Positions 25,588 to 33,817 of a DNA stretch of 55,737 bases are shown in pieces. The notes under the pieces were generated by a model. The model made no database searches. It worked only from the letters and a program-made list of their open reading frames with translations, and had not been told where the DNA came from. Location of the stretch: positions 1 to 55,737 of the forward strand of contig JAFSWC010000088.1 in the NCBI GenBank assembly GCA_017444665.1. The letters run 5' to 3'. The DNA is from Oscillospiraceae bacterium (GTDB lineage Bacteria > Bacillota > Clostridia > Oscillospirales > Oscillospiraceae). The stretch's first letter is position 1. Each line of letters opens with the position of its first letter. The position numbers and the translations under genes were made by a program.

Positions 25588-27732
25588 TTATTTTTCGAAC
25601 CCGAGCGTCACCTTGAAAAGATCTCCGTCCACCGTAACGGCAAGGCTGCCGCCCTGCAGTTCGGCAAGACTGCGGGCAATCGAAAGGCCGAGACCGCTCC
25701 CCTCGGATGAGCGCGAGGCCTCGCCACGCACAAAGCGCTCGGTCAATTCGTCCGCGTTGAGCGCAAGCTCGCTGCGCGAGGTGTTGCGGAAAATGACGGC
25801 CGGACCGGTTTCGTCCGCGGCCAGCTCGAGATAGACCCGCGTGCCGGCAAGCGCGTATTTCAAAATGTTGCCCATCAGATTGTCAAAGATCCGCTGAGTA
25901 TGCCGCACGTCGGCCCGCACGGGAACGCTGCCCTCGCCCTTGCGGACGACAAGCGTCAATCCCTTTTCCGCCAGCTTTTCGCCGTACTCCCCCGCCGTCT
26001 GGTCAAGCATGACGGCCAGGTCGCAGTCCTCGATCGTGACCGGCAACACGCCGGATGAAGCCTTGGATGCCTCGACAAGGTCGTCTGTCAGCTTTTTCAG
26101 CCGCGCGCTCTGGCGCTGCAGCACCTCGATATACTCCCGCGCCGTTTCGTTTTCGATCTCTTCCTTTGAGAGCAGGTCGACATAGCTGATGATCGAGGTC
26201 AGCGGGGTTTTGATGTCGTGAGAAACGTTGGTAATGAGCTCGGTCTTCATGCGCTCGCTGCGCAGCCGCGCCTCCACCGCGCGGAAAATGCCGCTTTGGA
26301 TCGCGTTGAGATCCTCGGCGTGGCGGCGGAACTCGCCGAAAAGATACTTTGTGTCGACGCGGTAGGCTGTGTTCCCGTTTGCCATCTCCTTGGCCCCGAT
26401 GCGCAGCTTTTTCGCGCTGACAAGCGCCCAGAGCGCCAGCGGGAAGAAGACGAACAGATTGATAAAGAAACCGACCGGGCCAGCGCGGCGGTCGTTCATG
26501 GCAAGGATCAGAAAGCCGATGAATTCCGCGCCGCAGAGAATCAGCATGCCCCGCCAGACAAGCGGGATGGAGGTGACGATCTTTTTTCCCCAGCCCCACA
26601 CGGCTCTGGCGGCGCGAAGGAGGAAGCGAAGGAGCTTATAGCAGAGCGTGCCGCGGATAAGCCCTCCCATCTTGACGCGCACGGCAAGACTCATGCACCA
26701 CCACAGCGCCAGCAGCCCGGCGGCGCAAAGCTGCAGCGCGGCGAGGATGAGCAAAAGCACAATGTCGTAAGACCGGGACGCGCGCTCCATCGTGTCAAAA
26801 AACCAAGCCAAAACGGCAAATCCGGCGAGGGCGACCGCCGCCGTGAAGAGATCGAAGGGGATCTTTTCGGTGAGGCGCGGCGTGATCGCGTCGGTGCCCT
26901 TTCGGTGACCGGCGGCGGCCATAAGAAAGGCAAAGAGCAGGATCACGAGCAGCAGGCTGCAGATCGCAGTGATCATCAGCTCGCGGCTGTGAGCCGAAGC
27001 GAAATCGAAGCAGCGTACCTGGAAAGCGGCGTTGTCCCGCGCTTTCATGTCGCGCAGCAGATAGCAGGTAACGGTGAAGTTCACCGTCCGCCCGCGCGAG
27101 TAGACGTCGCCGGGGGTCGTCACATGCGGTGTGGGTATGGGGGCGGGCGTCAAGGCAAGGATCGGCTTGGCGGGCTGCATATCCGTCGGCGTGTCTTCGA
27201 TGTTCGAAAGCCCGGTATCTTCATCGGCGGGCTCTGTCGGAACGGGCACGGGCGTTACCCCGGCCGGCAGCGGCGTAGGCAGCGGCTCGGTGATTTCGGC
27301 GTCCGCGTTTTTTCCGTCAAACACGGCGTTCTCCTCGCCCCACAGCTTGCCCTCTGGGAATTCATAGTAGGGATACCAGAGGCTGTTCGGCACGGTGACG
27401 GTGCAGAGCGTCTCCTCCCCTTCATATGTTGATATCCGGAGCGTGCCGCTGTCGTCATAGATCTCATAGCGGTAATTGTCGTCTGTGGCAAGGTAGGCGT
27501 TTGGTTCTCCGTCGTCGTTGATGGGGAGCAAACGGTCTGCGATCTGCCAGGCCTCGTTTTGGCAGAGGTTTTCCGCAAGCTTCTCCCGCGCCGCCTCCGC
27601 GCCGCGGCTGTACCAGCCCGCGGAATAGAGCATCCCGACGCTCAGCGCGCCGGCGGCAAAGCTCAGACACAGCGCGAGGAAGAGGACGACCGCGAGGGTC
27701 TTGCAAAGCGTGCTTCCTTTGAGGTTTTTCAT
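25588..27732 (-). CDS. Membrane sensor histidine kinase with long extracellular region
   Basis: 714 residues. Helix 1 (about 10-34) is followed by a ~225-residue outside domain with Pro-rich stretches (EPLPTPLPAGVTPVPVPTEP), then several more helices between about 262 and 445. A HAMP-like segment (AKKLRIGAKEMANGNTAYRV) leads to the H box TNVSHDIKTPLTSI (His about 504). The N box is QRIFDNLMGNILKYA and the G box is GSGLGLSIARSLAELQGG. It autophosphorylates and passes the phosphate to the response regulator gene in front, whose stop overlaps its start (ATGA). The multi-helix middle, beyond the usual two helices, is unusual and may sense an envelope or membrane signal. Confidence 0.93.
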   Translation of the reverse strand: MKNLKGSTLCKTLAVVLFLALCLSFAAGALSVGMLYSAGWYSRGAEAAREKLAENLCQNEAWQIADRLLPINDDGEPNAYLATDDNYRYEIYDDSGTLRISTYEGEETLCTVTVPNSLWYPYYEFPEGKLWGEENAVFDGKNADAEITEPLPTPLPAGVTPVPVPTEPADEDTGLSNIEDTPTDMQPAKPILALTPAPIPTPHVTTPGDVYSRGRTVNFTVTCYLLRDMKARDNAAFQVRCFDFASAHSRELMITAICSLLLVILLFAFLMAAAGHRKGTDAITPRLTEKIPFDLFTAAVALAGFAVLAWFFDTMERASRSYDIVLLLILAALQLCAAGLLALWWCMSLAVRVKMGGLIRGTLCYKLLRFLLRAARAVWGWGKKIVTSIPLVWRGMLILCGAEFIGFLILAMNDRRAGPVGFFINLFVFFPLALWALVSAKKLRIGAKEMANGNTAYRVDTKYLFGEFRRHAEDLNAIQSGIFRAVEARLRSERMKTELITNVSHDIKTPLTSIISYVDLLSKEEIENETAREYIEVLQRQSARLKKLTDDLVEASKASSGVLPVTIEDCDLAVMLDQTAGEYGEKLAEKGLTLVVRKGEGSVPVRADVRHTQRIFDNLMGNILKYALAGTRVYLELAADETGPAVIFRNTSRSELALNADELTERFVRGEASRSSEGSGLGLSIARSLAELQGGSLAVTVDGDLFKVTLGFEK

Positions 27733-28433
27733 GTCCCGCTCCTTTCCGGCTTTTCAAACTTATAGCCCTGGCCCCAGACGGCCTTGATGAAGCGCGGCCC
27801 GGCCGGGTTTATTTCGAGCTTCTCGCGCAAATGGCGGATGTGGACGGAAACGGTGTTTTCCGCGCCATAGGGCTCGCCGTTCCAGACGCGGCGATAGAGC
27901 TCTTTGGGCGAAAAGACCTCGCCCGCATGGCGCATCAGAAAACGCAGGATCTCATACTCCGTCGGCGTAAGGGCGATCCCTTCGCCGTCGCGCGTGACCT
28001 CCTTGGCCTTTTCATCGAGGCTGATCGGGCCGATCGTGAGGCTGTCCTCCTCCGCCTTTCCGCCGCCGAGGAGCATATAGCGCCGCAGCTGCGAGCGCAC
28101 GCGGGCGCAGAGCTCGACGGGGTTGAAGGGCTTGGTCACATAATCGTCCGCCCCGACGTTGAGCCCCAGCACCTTGTCGGTGTCTTCGCTCTTCGCCGTA
28201 AGCAGGATGACGGGCACGTTGCTCTCCTCCCGCAGGCGGGAGAGGGCGGATATCCCGTCCAGCTCCGGCATCATCACGTCCAGCAGCGCCAGATGGATCT
28301 TTTCGCGCCGCAGCACATCCAGCGCCTCAAGCCCGTTGCCGGCCGTAAAGGTCGTATAGCCCTCGGCCTCGAGATAGATCTTCAGCGCCGTGACGATGTC
28401 TTTTTCGTCGTCGCAGATCAGGATGTTGTACAT
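27729..28433 (-). CDS. OmpR-family response regulator
   Basis: 234 residues. Receiver domain 1-120 with the acidic pair DDE (8-10), phospho-acceptor Asp52 (LALLDVMMPELDG), Thr/Lys switch residues (LLTAKSED and DDYVTKPF). The C-terminal winged helix shows LTPTEYEILRFLMRHAGEVF and the wing-proximal ENTVSVHIRHLREKLEINP, the OmpR/PhoB pattern. It controls genes in response to the partner kinase coded immediately after it with a 4-bp overlap. An inverted repeat upstream of its promoter may be an autoregulatory site. Confidence 0.95.
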   Translation of the reverse strand: MYNILICDDEKDIVTALKIYLEAEGYTTFTAGNGLEALDVLRREKIHLALLDVMMPELDGISALSRLREESNVPVILLTAKSEDTDKVLGLNVGADDYVTKPFNPVELCARVRSQLRRYMLLGGGKAEEDSLTIGPISLDEKAKEVTRDGEGIALTPTEYEILRFLMRHAGEVFSPKELYRRVWNGEPYGAENTVSVHIRHLREKLEINPAGPRFIKAVWGQGYKFEKPERSGT

Positions 28434-28455
28434 GTCCTCTCACCTCTCGCGTCCC

Positions 28456-28484
28456 ATTGTACGATAAAAGAGTTTAAGTTCCAA
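28456..28484 (-). promoter_or_regulatory. Promoter of the two-component operon
   Basis: TTGGAA (28479-28484), 17 bp, TACAAT (28456-28461), 23 bp before the response regulator start. Confidence 0.65.
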
Positions 28485-28496
28485 GGTGGCAAGCCA

Positions 28497-28511
28497 TTAA
28501 GAATTTCTTAA
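28497..28511. promoter_or_regulatory. Inverted repeat TTAAGAA-T-TTCTTAA upstream of the two-component promoter
   Basis: A perfect 7-bp inverted repeat around one base lies 12 bp upstream of the -35 box, a usual place for an OmpR-type activator site. Autoregulation is inference. Confidence 0.4.
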
Positions 28512-28563
28512 GACAAGAACCGCCCTTCTCCGCTTCCCGTGAACAGGCAGCCTTGACGCCCTC

Positions 28564-28648
28564 TGTCATTCTGAGGCGCGACGCGACGAAGAATCTCAGC
28601 TTCCATTGCTGTGCTTTTATAAGATCCTTCGCTCCGCTCAGGATGACA
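28564..28648. repeat. Palindromic intergenic repeat (TGTCATTCTGAG...CTCAGGATGACA type)
   Basis: The ends TGTCATTCTGAG (28564-28575) and CTCAGGATGACA (28637-28648) are inverted copies with one mismatch. Inside lie GAAGAATCTCAG and AAGATCCTTCGCTCCGCTCAG. Elements with these ends (GTCATTCTGAG..GAAGAATC) are scattered between genes in many unrelated bacterial genomes. It carries no gene. It may be a non-autonomous mobile element or a transcript-stabilising structure. Confidence 0.65.
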
Positions 28649-28672
28649 GAAAAGGAGCTAATTGCAGCAAAG

Positions 28673-28694
28673 CGCCTCCGGAAAACCGGAGGCG
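28673..28694 (-). terminator. Hairpin after the phosphoribosyltransferase gene
   Basis: CGCCTCCGG / CCGGAGGCG with a 4-base loop, 22 bp after the stop. The following T run on the reverse strand is short (CTTTG). Confidence 0.6.
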
Positions 28695-28716
28695 TTTTAC
28701 TAAAAACTAAAAACGA

Positions 28717-29271
28717 TTACTCTTTCACGGTGCCGTCGGCGTTGAACAGCGGCAGCGGGGCGAGAACGATGATGTCGTCGCGGTTGATGGCGTCGCCCTC
28801 GGCCAGGACGGCCATTCTTCCGGCCACGATGCCGCCCGCGGCGGTGACCAGCTCTTCCATCGCACGCAGGCTTTCGCCCGTGGAGATCACGTCGTCAAGG
28901 ATCAGCATGCGCTTGCCGCGGATCTGCTCGGCGTCGGCGCTGTCGATGATCAGACGCTGCACGGCGGCGGTGGTGATGGACTTGACGTTCACCTCGAACA
29001 CGCCGGACATATAGGCCTTTGCGTTTTTGCGGGCAAGGAAGTACTTTTCCGCGCCGCTCTGGCGGGCCATTTCATACAGCAGAGGGATCGCTTTGGCTTC
29101 GGGCGCGATCAGATAGTCGTATTCCGGCGCGCGCTTTAAAAGCTCGGCCGCGCAGTGGACCGTCAGCTCGACGTCGCCGAACATGACGAAGGCGCCGATG
29201 TACAGATCGTCCGTGACCTTGCAGATCGGGAGATCCCGCTTGAGGCCGGCAATATCCATCTCGTAAGTCAT
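28717..29271 (-). CDS. Adenine-phosphoribosyltransferase-like PRTase
   Basis: 184 residues with GGGAGG nine bases before the ATG. The PRPP-binding motif is MLILDDVISTGESLRAMEEL (about 121-140), and LIAPEAKAIPLLYEMARQSG matches the pyrophosphate loop region of Apt/Xpt enzymes, as does the ARKNAKAYM flexible loop. It is likely to salvage a purine base, or to act as a regulator of purine genes like PurR relatives, although no DNA-binding domain is present. Monocistronic, divergent from the second CotH gene. Confidence 0.85.
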   Translation of the reverse strand: MTYEMDIAGLKRDLPICKVTDDLYIGAFVMFGDVELTVHCAAELLKRAPEYDYLIAPEAKAIPLLYEMARQSGAEKYFLARKNAKAYMSGVFEVNVKSITTAAVQRLIIDSADAEQIRGKRMLILDDVISTGESLRAMEELVTAAGGIVAGRMAVLAEGDAINRDDIIVLAPLPLFNADGTVKE

Positions 29272-29314
29272 TCTTATATCCTCCCGGTAAGTTTTTTCAG
29301 TTCAAACACTTTGT

Positions 29315-29342
29315 ATTTTACAGAAAGCGCGGGAAAAATCAA
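29315..29342 (-). promoter_or_regulatory. Promoter of the phosphoribosyltransferase gene
   Basis: TTGATT (29337-29342), 16 bp, TAAAAT (29315-29320). Confidence 0.6.
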
Positions 29343-29377
29343 GTGCCAATCTCATTTTTCCGTCCCGGATTTGAGGA

Positions 29378-29406
29378 TTGCGGAAAAGGGCGGATTATGG
29401 TATAGT
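29378..29406 (+). promoter_or_regulatory. Promoter of the second CotH lipoprotein gene
   Basis: TTGCGG (29378-29383), 17 bp, TATAGT (29401-29406) with the extended TGG in front, 45 bp before the start codon. Confidence 0.75.
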
Positions 29407-29451
29407 AATGAGGTTAAACGTACCTTATTTGGAAAGGATCGGAGCGCACAC

Positions 29452-31914
29452 ATGAAACGATTTGTCCGCGTTCTCTTTTCTCTTCTTTTGCTTGTCGGCA
29501 TGCTGCTGGAGCTGGCGGCCTGCGGTCTTCCCGCGCCCCACGGCGGCGAGACGAGCGCCGACGCCGTGCCCGCAGATGCCGAGCCTGCCGCCGTCGAGCC
29601 CGTCGCCGAGCCAACGCCGGAGCCCTATGAGGTGCCGGCCGACCTGCCGCTGCGCATCAGCGAGGTCATGCCCTCGAACAAGGCGACGATCGCCGCGGAC
29701 GACCTGTTCTCCGACTGGGTCGAGCTGTACAACGCCGGCACGGAAAGTCTTTCGCTCAGGGGCGTTTCGCTCTGCTGCGACGGGGAGAGCGCTCTCCTCG
29801 GCGAGGGCGAGCTTGCCCCCGGCGCATATCTGCTTGTTTTTTGCGACGACAGCGGCCTTCCGGGTCACGCCCCCTTCGTCATTCCCAAGGAAGGCGCGAC
29901 ACTTACCCTGCGTGCCGACGGCACCGATCTTGTGCTTGACGAGTTTGCGCTTCCCGCCTGCGAGGCCGACCGCAGCGCCATCCGTCTTGACGACGGCAGC
30001 GTCTTTGTCACGACGATGACCACGCCCGGCTTTGAAAACAGCGGCGCGGGCTTTGAGCAGCGCCAGCAGGCAAACGTCTGCGATTCGCCGCTGCAGATCA
30101 GCGAGGTCATGGTCTTCGAGCTGAAGGCCGGCGACTGGGTCGAGCTGCACAACGTCGGCGCCGATGCGCTGAATCTTTCCGACTATTATCTCTCCGACAG
30201 CGGCAAGGACCGCATGGCCTTCCGTCTGCCCGACCGGGTGCTCGGCCCCGGCGAATACACGCAGATCCGCTGCACCAAGTCCCAGGAGGGCGAGGACGCC
30301 CCCTTCAAGCTCAACTCCCAGTATGAGCATCTTTATCTCAGCCGCGCCGACGGCACGCTGGCCGACTATGCGCTGCTGCAGAACATCCCCTATAAGGGCA
30401 CCTTCGGGCGCGTCGAGGGCGAAAACGGCTTTTTCTATTTCACCGCCGGCACTCCCGGCGAGCCGAATCCCGTCGGCGAGGGCTTCCGCCGTTATGCCGA
30501 CAAGCCCGTTCTGATCGGGCGGGACGGGATCTTTGACGACGTTGATTCCGTCGAGGTCGTGCTCAGCGCGCCGGGCGAGATCCACTATACCACCGACGGC
30601 TCCGTGCCGACGGAAGACTCGCCGCTCTATACCGAGCCGCTGCATCTCACCTCCACCTCGGTGCTGCGCGCGGTCAATATCGAGCCCGGCTGTCTTGCGG
30701 ACAGCCCTCTGAATCTGAGCTTTATCATCAACGAGCATCACACGCTGCCCGTGGTCAGCCTGCTGGCCGATCCGGACCGGCTGCTTGGCAGAGAGGGCAT
30801 CTATTACGAATACAAGCACAAGTATGAAATGCCCGGCGCAGTCGAGGTCTTCGAGCAGGACGGCGGCAGCTTTTCCATCGCCTGCGGCATCAAGCTGCAC
30901 GGCGCCGTGTCCAAAAAGGTCTCCGACAAGAAGAGTCTCAAGCTCTGCTTCCGTTCCCGCTACGACGGTCAGCTGCATTATGACCTTTTCGGCAACGGCG
31001 TGACCGACTTCGGTTCGATCCTGCTGCGCCATCCCGCCGAGGACCATATGTCCACCTATCTGCGCGACATTCTGATCCATGATATGGCGATGCAGTGCTT
31101 CCCCTCGCTGCCCTCGATGGACTACAAGTTCTCCGTTTTGTATATCAACGGCAACTACTGGGGCATCTACGGCATCCGCGAAGCCCACTCGAAGGATCAC
31201 TATGCCAACCACTTCGGCTATGATCCCGACAGCAGCGTTGCCTGGCAGCGTCTGTGGAACAAGGAGACCCCGGTCGGTCAGGCCTGCGAGTTTGTGATGG
31301 CCAACGATATGACCGACGAGAAAAACTATGAATACGCCTGCCGGTACATCGACGTTGACAGCGTCATCGCCTGGACGATCCTGCAGGCCTGGTGCGGCAA
31401 CATCGACTGCTATCCCTCCAACGTGCGCTATTATTACTCCAAGGAAGATGACGTGCTGCGCTTTGCGCTCTCCGACCTTGACCTGGGCATGTTCTCCTAT
31501 GACCTTCTCGACGTGCCGCTGTACGGCTCATCCAACGGCGGCAAGCGCAGCAGCTATGATTACAACGTCGTCGCGCGCAAGCTTTTCTCCAACCGCGAGT
31601 ATCAGCGGCGCATGGCCGAGATGCTTGCCAACGCGCTGCGCGGCGCGATGCGGGACGAGAATGTCAGAGACATGCTAAACGGCTATCGGGACGAGATCGC
31701 GCCCGAGGTGCCGCGCGATCTCAAGCGCTGGTTCCCCGGCATGTCCGAAAAAGACGCGATGAACAGCTGGAACCATCTGGTCGACCAGCTGTGCGATTAT
31801 GCCACGCGAAACGAGGGCCGTTCGCAGCAGCTGATCAATTCGTTCCTCAACCACCTCAGTCCGCGCTTCACGCAGGACGAGATCGACTATTACTTCGGCG
31901 ATCTGCTTTCGTAA
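29452..31914 (+). CDS. CotH kinase family lipoprotein with two lamin-tail domains, copy 2
   Basis: 820 residues from the ATG at 29452, which begins a clean signal peptide with lipobox LAAC (Cys24); the open frame continues upstream but overlaps the divergent gene. The order matches copy 1: acidic Pro/Ala linker, lamin-tail domain (about 67-185, LPLRISEVMPSNKATIAADD), second lamin-tail domain (about 214-330), chitobiase-type beta domain (about 363-425, GEIHYTTDGSVPTEDSPLYT), CotH domain from about 428. The CotH part shows NGNYWGIYGIREAHSKDHYA, a RHPAEDHMSTYLRDIL segment and the DLDLGM metal motif (about 676). Lipid-anchored extracellular kinase-like function is inferred. Monocistronic with its own promoter and terminator, unlike copy 1. 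Confidence 0.9.
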   Translation: MKRFVRVLFSLLLLVGMLLELAACGLPAPHGGETSADAVPADAEPAAVEPVAEPTPEPYEVPADLPLRISEVMPSNKATIAADDLFSDWVELYNAGTESLSLRGVSLCCDGESALLGEGELAPGAYLLVFCDDSGLPGHAPFVIPKEGATLTLRADGTDLVLDEFALPACEADRSAIRLDDGSVFVTTMTTPGFENSGAGFEQRQQANVCDSPLQISEVMVFELKAGDWVELHNVGADALNLSDYYLSDSGKDRMAFRLPDRVLGPGEYTQIRCTKSQEGEDAPFKLNSQYEHLYLSRADGTLADYALLQNIPYKGTFGRVEGENGFFYFTAGTPGEPNPVGEGFRRYADKPVLIGRDGIFDDVDSVEVVLSAPGEIHYTTDGSVPTEDSPLYTEPLHLTSTSVLRAVNIEPGCLADSPLNLSFIINEHHTLPVVSLLADPDRLLGREGIYYEYKHKYEMPGAVEVFEQDGGSFSIACGIKLHGAVSKKVSDKKSLKLCFRSRYDGQLHYDLFGNGVTDFGSILLRHPAEDHMSTYLRDILIHDMAMQCFPSLPSMDYKFSVLYINGNYWGIYGIREAHSKDHYANHFGYDPDSSVAWQRLWNKETPVGQACEFVMANDMTDEKNYEYACRYIDVDSVIAWTILQAWCGNIDCYPSNVRYYYSKEDDVLRFALSDLDLGMFSYDLLDVPLYGSSNGGKRSSYDYNVVARKLFSNREYQRRMAEMLANALRGAMRDENVRDMLNGYRDEIAPEVPRDLKRWFPGMSEKDAMNSWNHLVDQLCDYATRNEGRSQQLINSFLNHLSPRFTQDEIDYYFGDLLS

Positions 31915-31933
31915 GCGGACCACACGACAACAA

Positions 31934-31970
31934 GAAAACACCCGCCCTGGGGGGCGGGTGTTTTCTTTTG
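31934..31970. terminator. Bidirectional terminator between CotH copy 2 and the membrane protein gene
   Basis: AAAACACCCGCC with GGCGGGTGTTTTC, T-rich on one side and A-rich on the other, between convergent genes. Confidence 0.85.
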
Positions 31971-31979
31971 AAAGAGTAT

Positions 31980-32594
31980 TCATTCCAGCTTCAGCTCGCG
32001 CAGTCCGGCGCGATGAAGCTTTACGACGCCGAAGAGCAGCAGCGCCTGGCCCAGGGTGTTGACGCCCTGCTCGGCCCAGTTCATGGCCGCGCTGTTTCCC
32101 TCGCGCGAGGCGAGATAGCCCATCGCCATATAGCACAGAAACGTCAGAGCGAATATCACGATCAGGCCTTTTTTCTTTATCTTCGCCGCAAGCACCGAAA
32201 GGCAGGCGCACATCGCGCCAAGGCCCGCGACCATCATCGCGATGAACACGAAGGTCCCGGCAAAGACCGGCGGGGCGGCGGCGAGCGCCGCCCTTTTCCC
32301 GGCCGTCAGCATCAGGATCAGACCGAAGCCCGTCAGCAGCAGACCGATGGACTGGACCGGAAGGAACATCGTGTTGAGCACATGGAAATCACAGACGTTC
32401 ATGGCGTAAAGCAGCTTCCACGCGGCCTTGAGAAAGCCGGCCAGAAACACGTTGACGCAGCCCGCGGCAAAGCAGGCGAAGGCGTACTTGGGCATTTTAC
32501 TGTAGAGATCACGCTGCATCAGCACGGCGGCGACGCCGAAAAGAAAGACGGGGATGAAATCGGTAAGCGCCATGGGGACGGAAAACTCGTACAT
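31980..32594 (-). CDS. Uncharacterised membrane protein, about six helices
   Basis: 204 residues, nearly all hydrophobic: helices near 10-25, 37-55, 75-98, 107-135, 140-160 and a final amphipathic stretch. Short basic loops (AGKRAAL, AAKIKKKGL) suggest the orientation. It starts 34 bp after the flavin reductase-like gene and is probably co-transcribed with it. I do not recognise a family and propose no function. Confidence 0.75.
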   Translation of the reverse strand: MYEFSVPMALTDFIPVFLFGVAAVLMQRDLYSKMPKYAFACFAAGCVNVFLAGFLKAAWKLLYAMNVCDFHVLNTMFLPVQSIGLLLTGFGLILMLTAGKRAALAAAPPVFAGTFVFIAMMVAGLGAMCACLSVLAAKIKKKGLIVIFALTFLCYMAMGYLASREGNSAAMNWAEQGVNTLGQALLLFGVVKLHRAGLRELKLE

Positions 32595-32628
32595 GCCTTT
32601 ATCCTCCCGTATCTTTATCCCTTGTCTC

Positions 32629-33567
32629 TCAGCCCTTGCCCTTTTCCTTGGCGCGCTTGTCGTTGATGATCTTCATCTCGGCGGCCGTAACCTCGGTGAC
32701 GCCGTGCTCCTTGGCCCAGGCGACACAGCCCTTGAGCACCGTCGGCAGGAAGATGCGCGGGACGTTGAGCAGCATCTCCAGCGCGTCGTCGGTGAAGTGG
32801 ACGTCCGGGTCGGTGCGGTCGGCGGCGTAGCGGACGGACGAGAGCGTGGCGTTGCGGATGGGCAGCAGCTCCGGCACCAGACGCGGGGTCTTGGCAAACC
32901 AGAAGTTTTTGCTGTCGCGGTAGCCGTGGCAGATCAGCACGTTGGGCCACAGTCTGCCCTTGACGCCATTGATGATGTTGTCATAGAACTTTGGCTTCAT
33001 CAGCACCTTGTCGATGCGCAGGATGAAGTGGGCGCCGTACTGGCTGGTGATGCCGTTGAAGTTTTTGTAGGGAGGCGGATAGCAGCCGTCGACAAGCTGG
33101 CGGCCGATGTCTTCGTCGGCGTTCTCCAGCTCGCTGACCCAGGTGCACTCGAAGACCTGATAGGCCTCGGCCACTACCTTCGGACGCGGCGTGGAGGGAT
33201 CGGCCGCAATGCACAGGCCGTCCTCGAGCGTGAAGCCGAAGTTTTTCATCTTCTCCGCCGGGGTGTCGCCGGGCCAGCTCTGGGCGACGATCTTCTTGTG
33301 GTAGCCGCGGCCCTCGGGCATGAAGTTGATGGCGACCTGCCTGCGTCCGGCGAGCAAATGCTGGGCGGTGTTGGAGGAGTTGCGCGCCTCGAGGATCATG
33401 GCGTAGTAGCCCTTGCCCGCAATATAGTACGGGAAGCAGAGCGAATACGATCCGACGGAGGTGCTGCCGTCCTCGGCCAGCGTCGAGAGCATGACGGTCG
33501 GCATGGGGATGTAGGAACTGGTCTGGTAGAAGTTGTCGACGATGCGGAGATCTTTGAAGCTGCTCAT
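32629..33567 (-). CDS. Flavin reductase-like (FMN-binding split barrel) protein
   Basis: 312 residues, about 100 longer than a plain flavoredoxin. The N-terminal half has the split-barrel pattern MPTVMLSTLAEDGSTSVGSY and YYAMILEARNSSNTAQHLLA, then VAINFMP, which line the FMN site in the flavin reductase/flavoredoxin family. The C-terminal ~100 residues (from about TDPDVHFTDDALEMLLNVPR) form a helical extension with AAEMKIINDKRAKEKGKG. It likely binds FMN and takes part in electron transfer; partner unknown. A GAGGAAA site precedes the ATG. Confidence 0.78.
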   Translation of the reverse strand: MSSFKDLRIVDNFYQTSSYIPMPTVMLSTLAEDGSTSVGSYSLCFPYYIAGKGYYAMILEARNSSNTAQHLLAGRRQVAINFMPEGRGYHKKIVAQSWPGDTPAEKMKNFGFTLEDGLCIAADPSTPRPKVVAEAYQVFECTWVSELENADEDIGRQLVDGCYPPPYKNFNGITSQYGAHFILRIDKVLMKPKFYDNIINGVKGRLWPNVLICHGYRDSKNFWFAKTPRLVPELLPIRNATLSSVRYAADRTDPDVHFTDDALEMLLNVPRIFLPTVLKGCVAWAKEHGVTEVTAAEMKIINDKRAKEKGKG

Positions 33568-33753
33568 GGGGTTTCCTCACTTTCCGGTTTTTTAATTATC
33601 CTTTTCACATACAGTCGGTCGAATAGGCCCTGCGTCAAGGCGGTCTTCTTGTGTGTTTTCCATAATTGCAAAGAAAGGCTCCGTGTTTTTTTGCAGCAAA
33701 TATTATAATTCCCATCCCCCGGATTGTCAACAAAACCCAGTTTGTTTGCGCGC

Positions 33754-33782
33754 TTTACAGCCGGAGGCGACTTTGTTATAAT
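33754..33782 (+). promoter_or_regulatory. Promoter of the aldo/keto reductase gene
   Basis: TTTACA (33754-33759), exactly 17 bp, perfect TATAAT (33777-33782), 36 bp before the start codon. The rest of the 250-bp gap (33568-33753) holds nothing I can name. Confidence 0.85.
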
Positions 33783-33817
33783 AAAGAAAAAAACGCAAAA
33801 AAACAGGAGGAAGCAAC

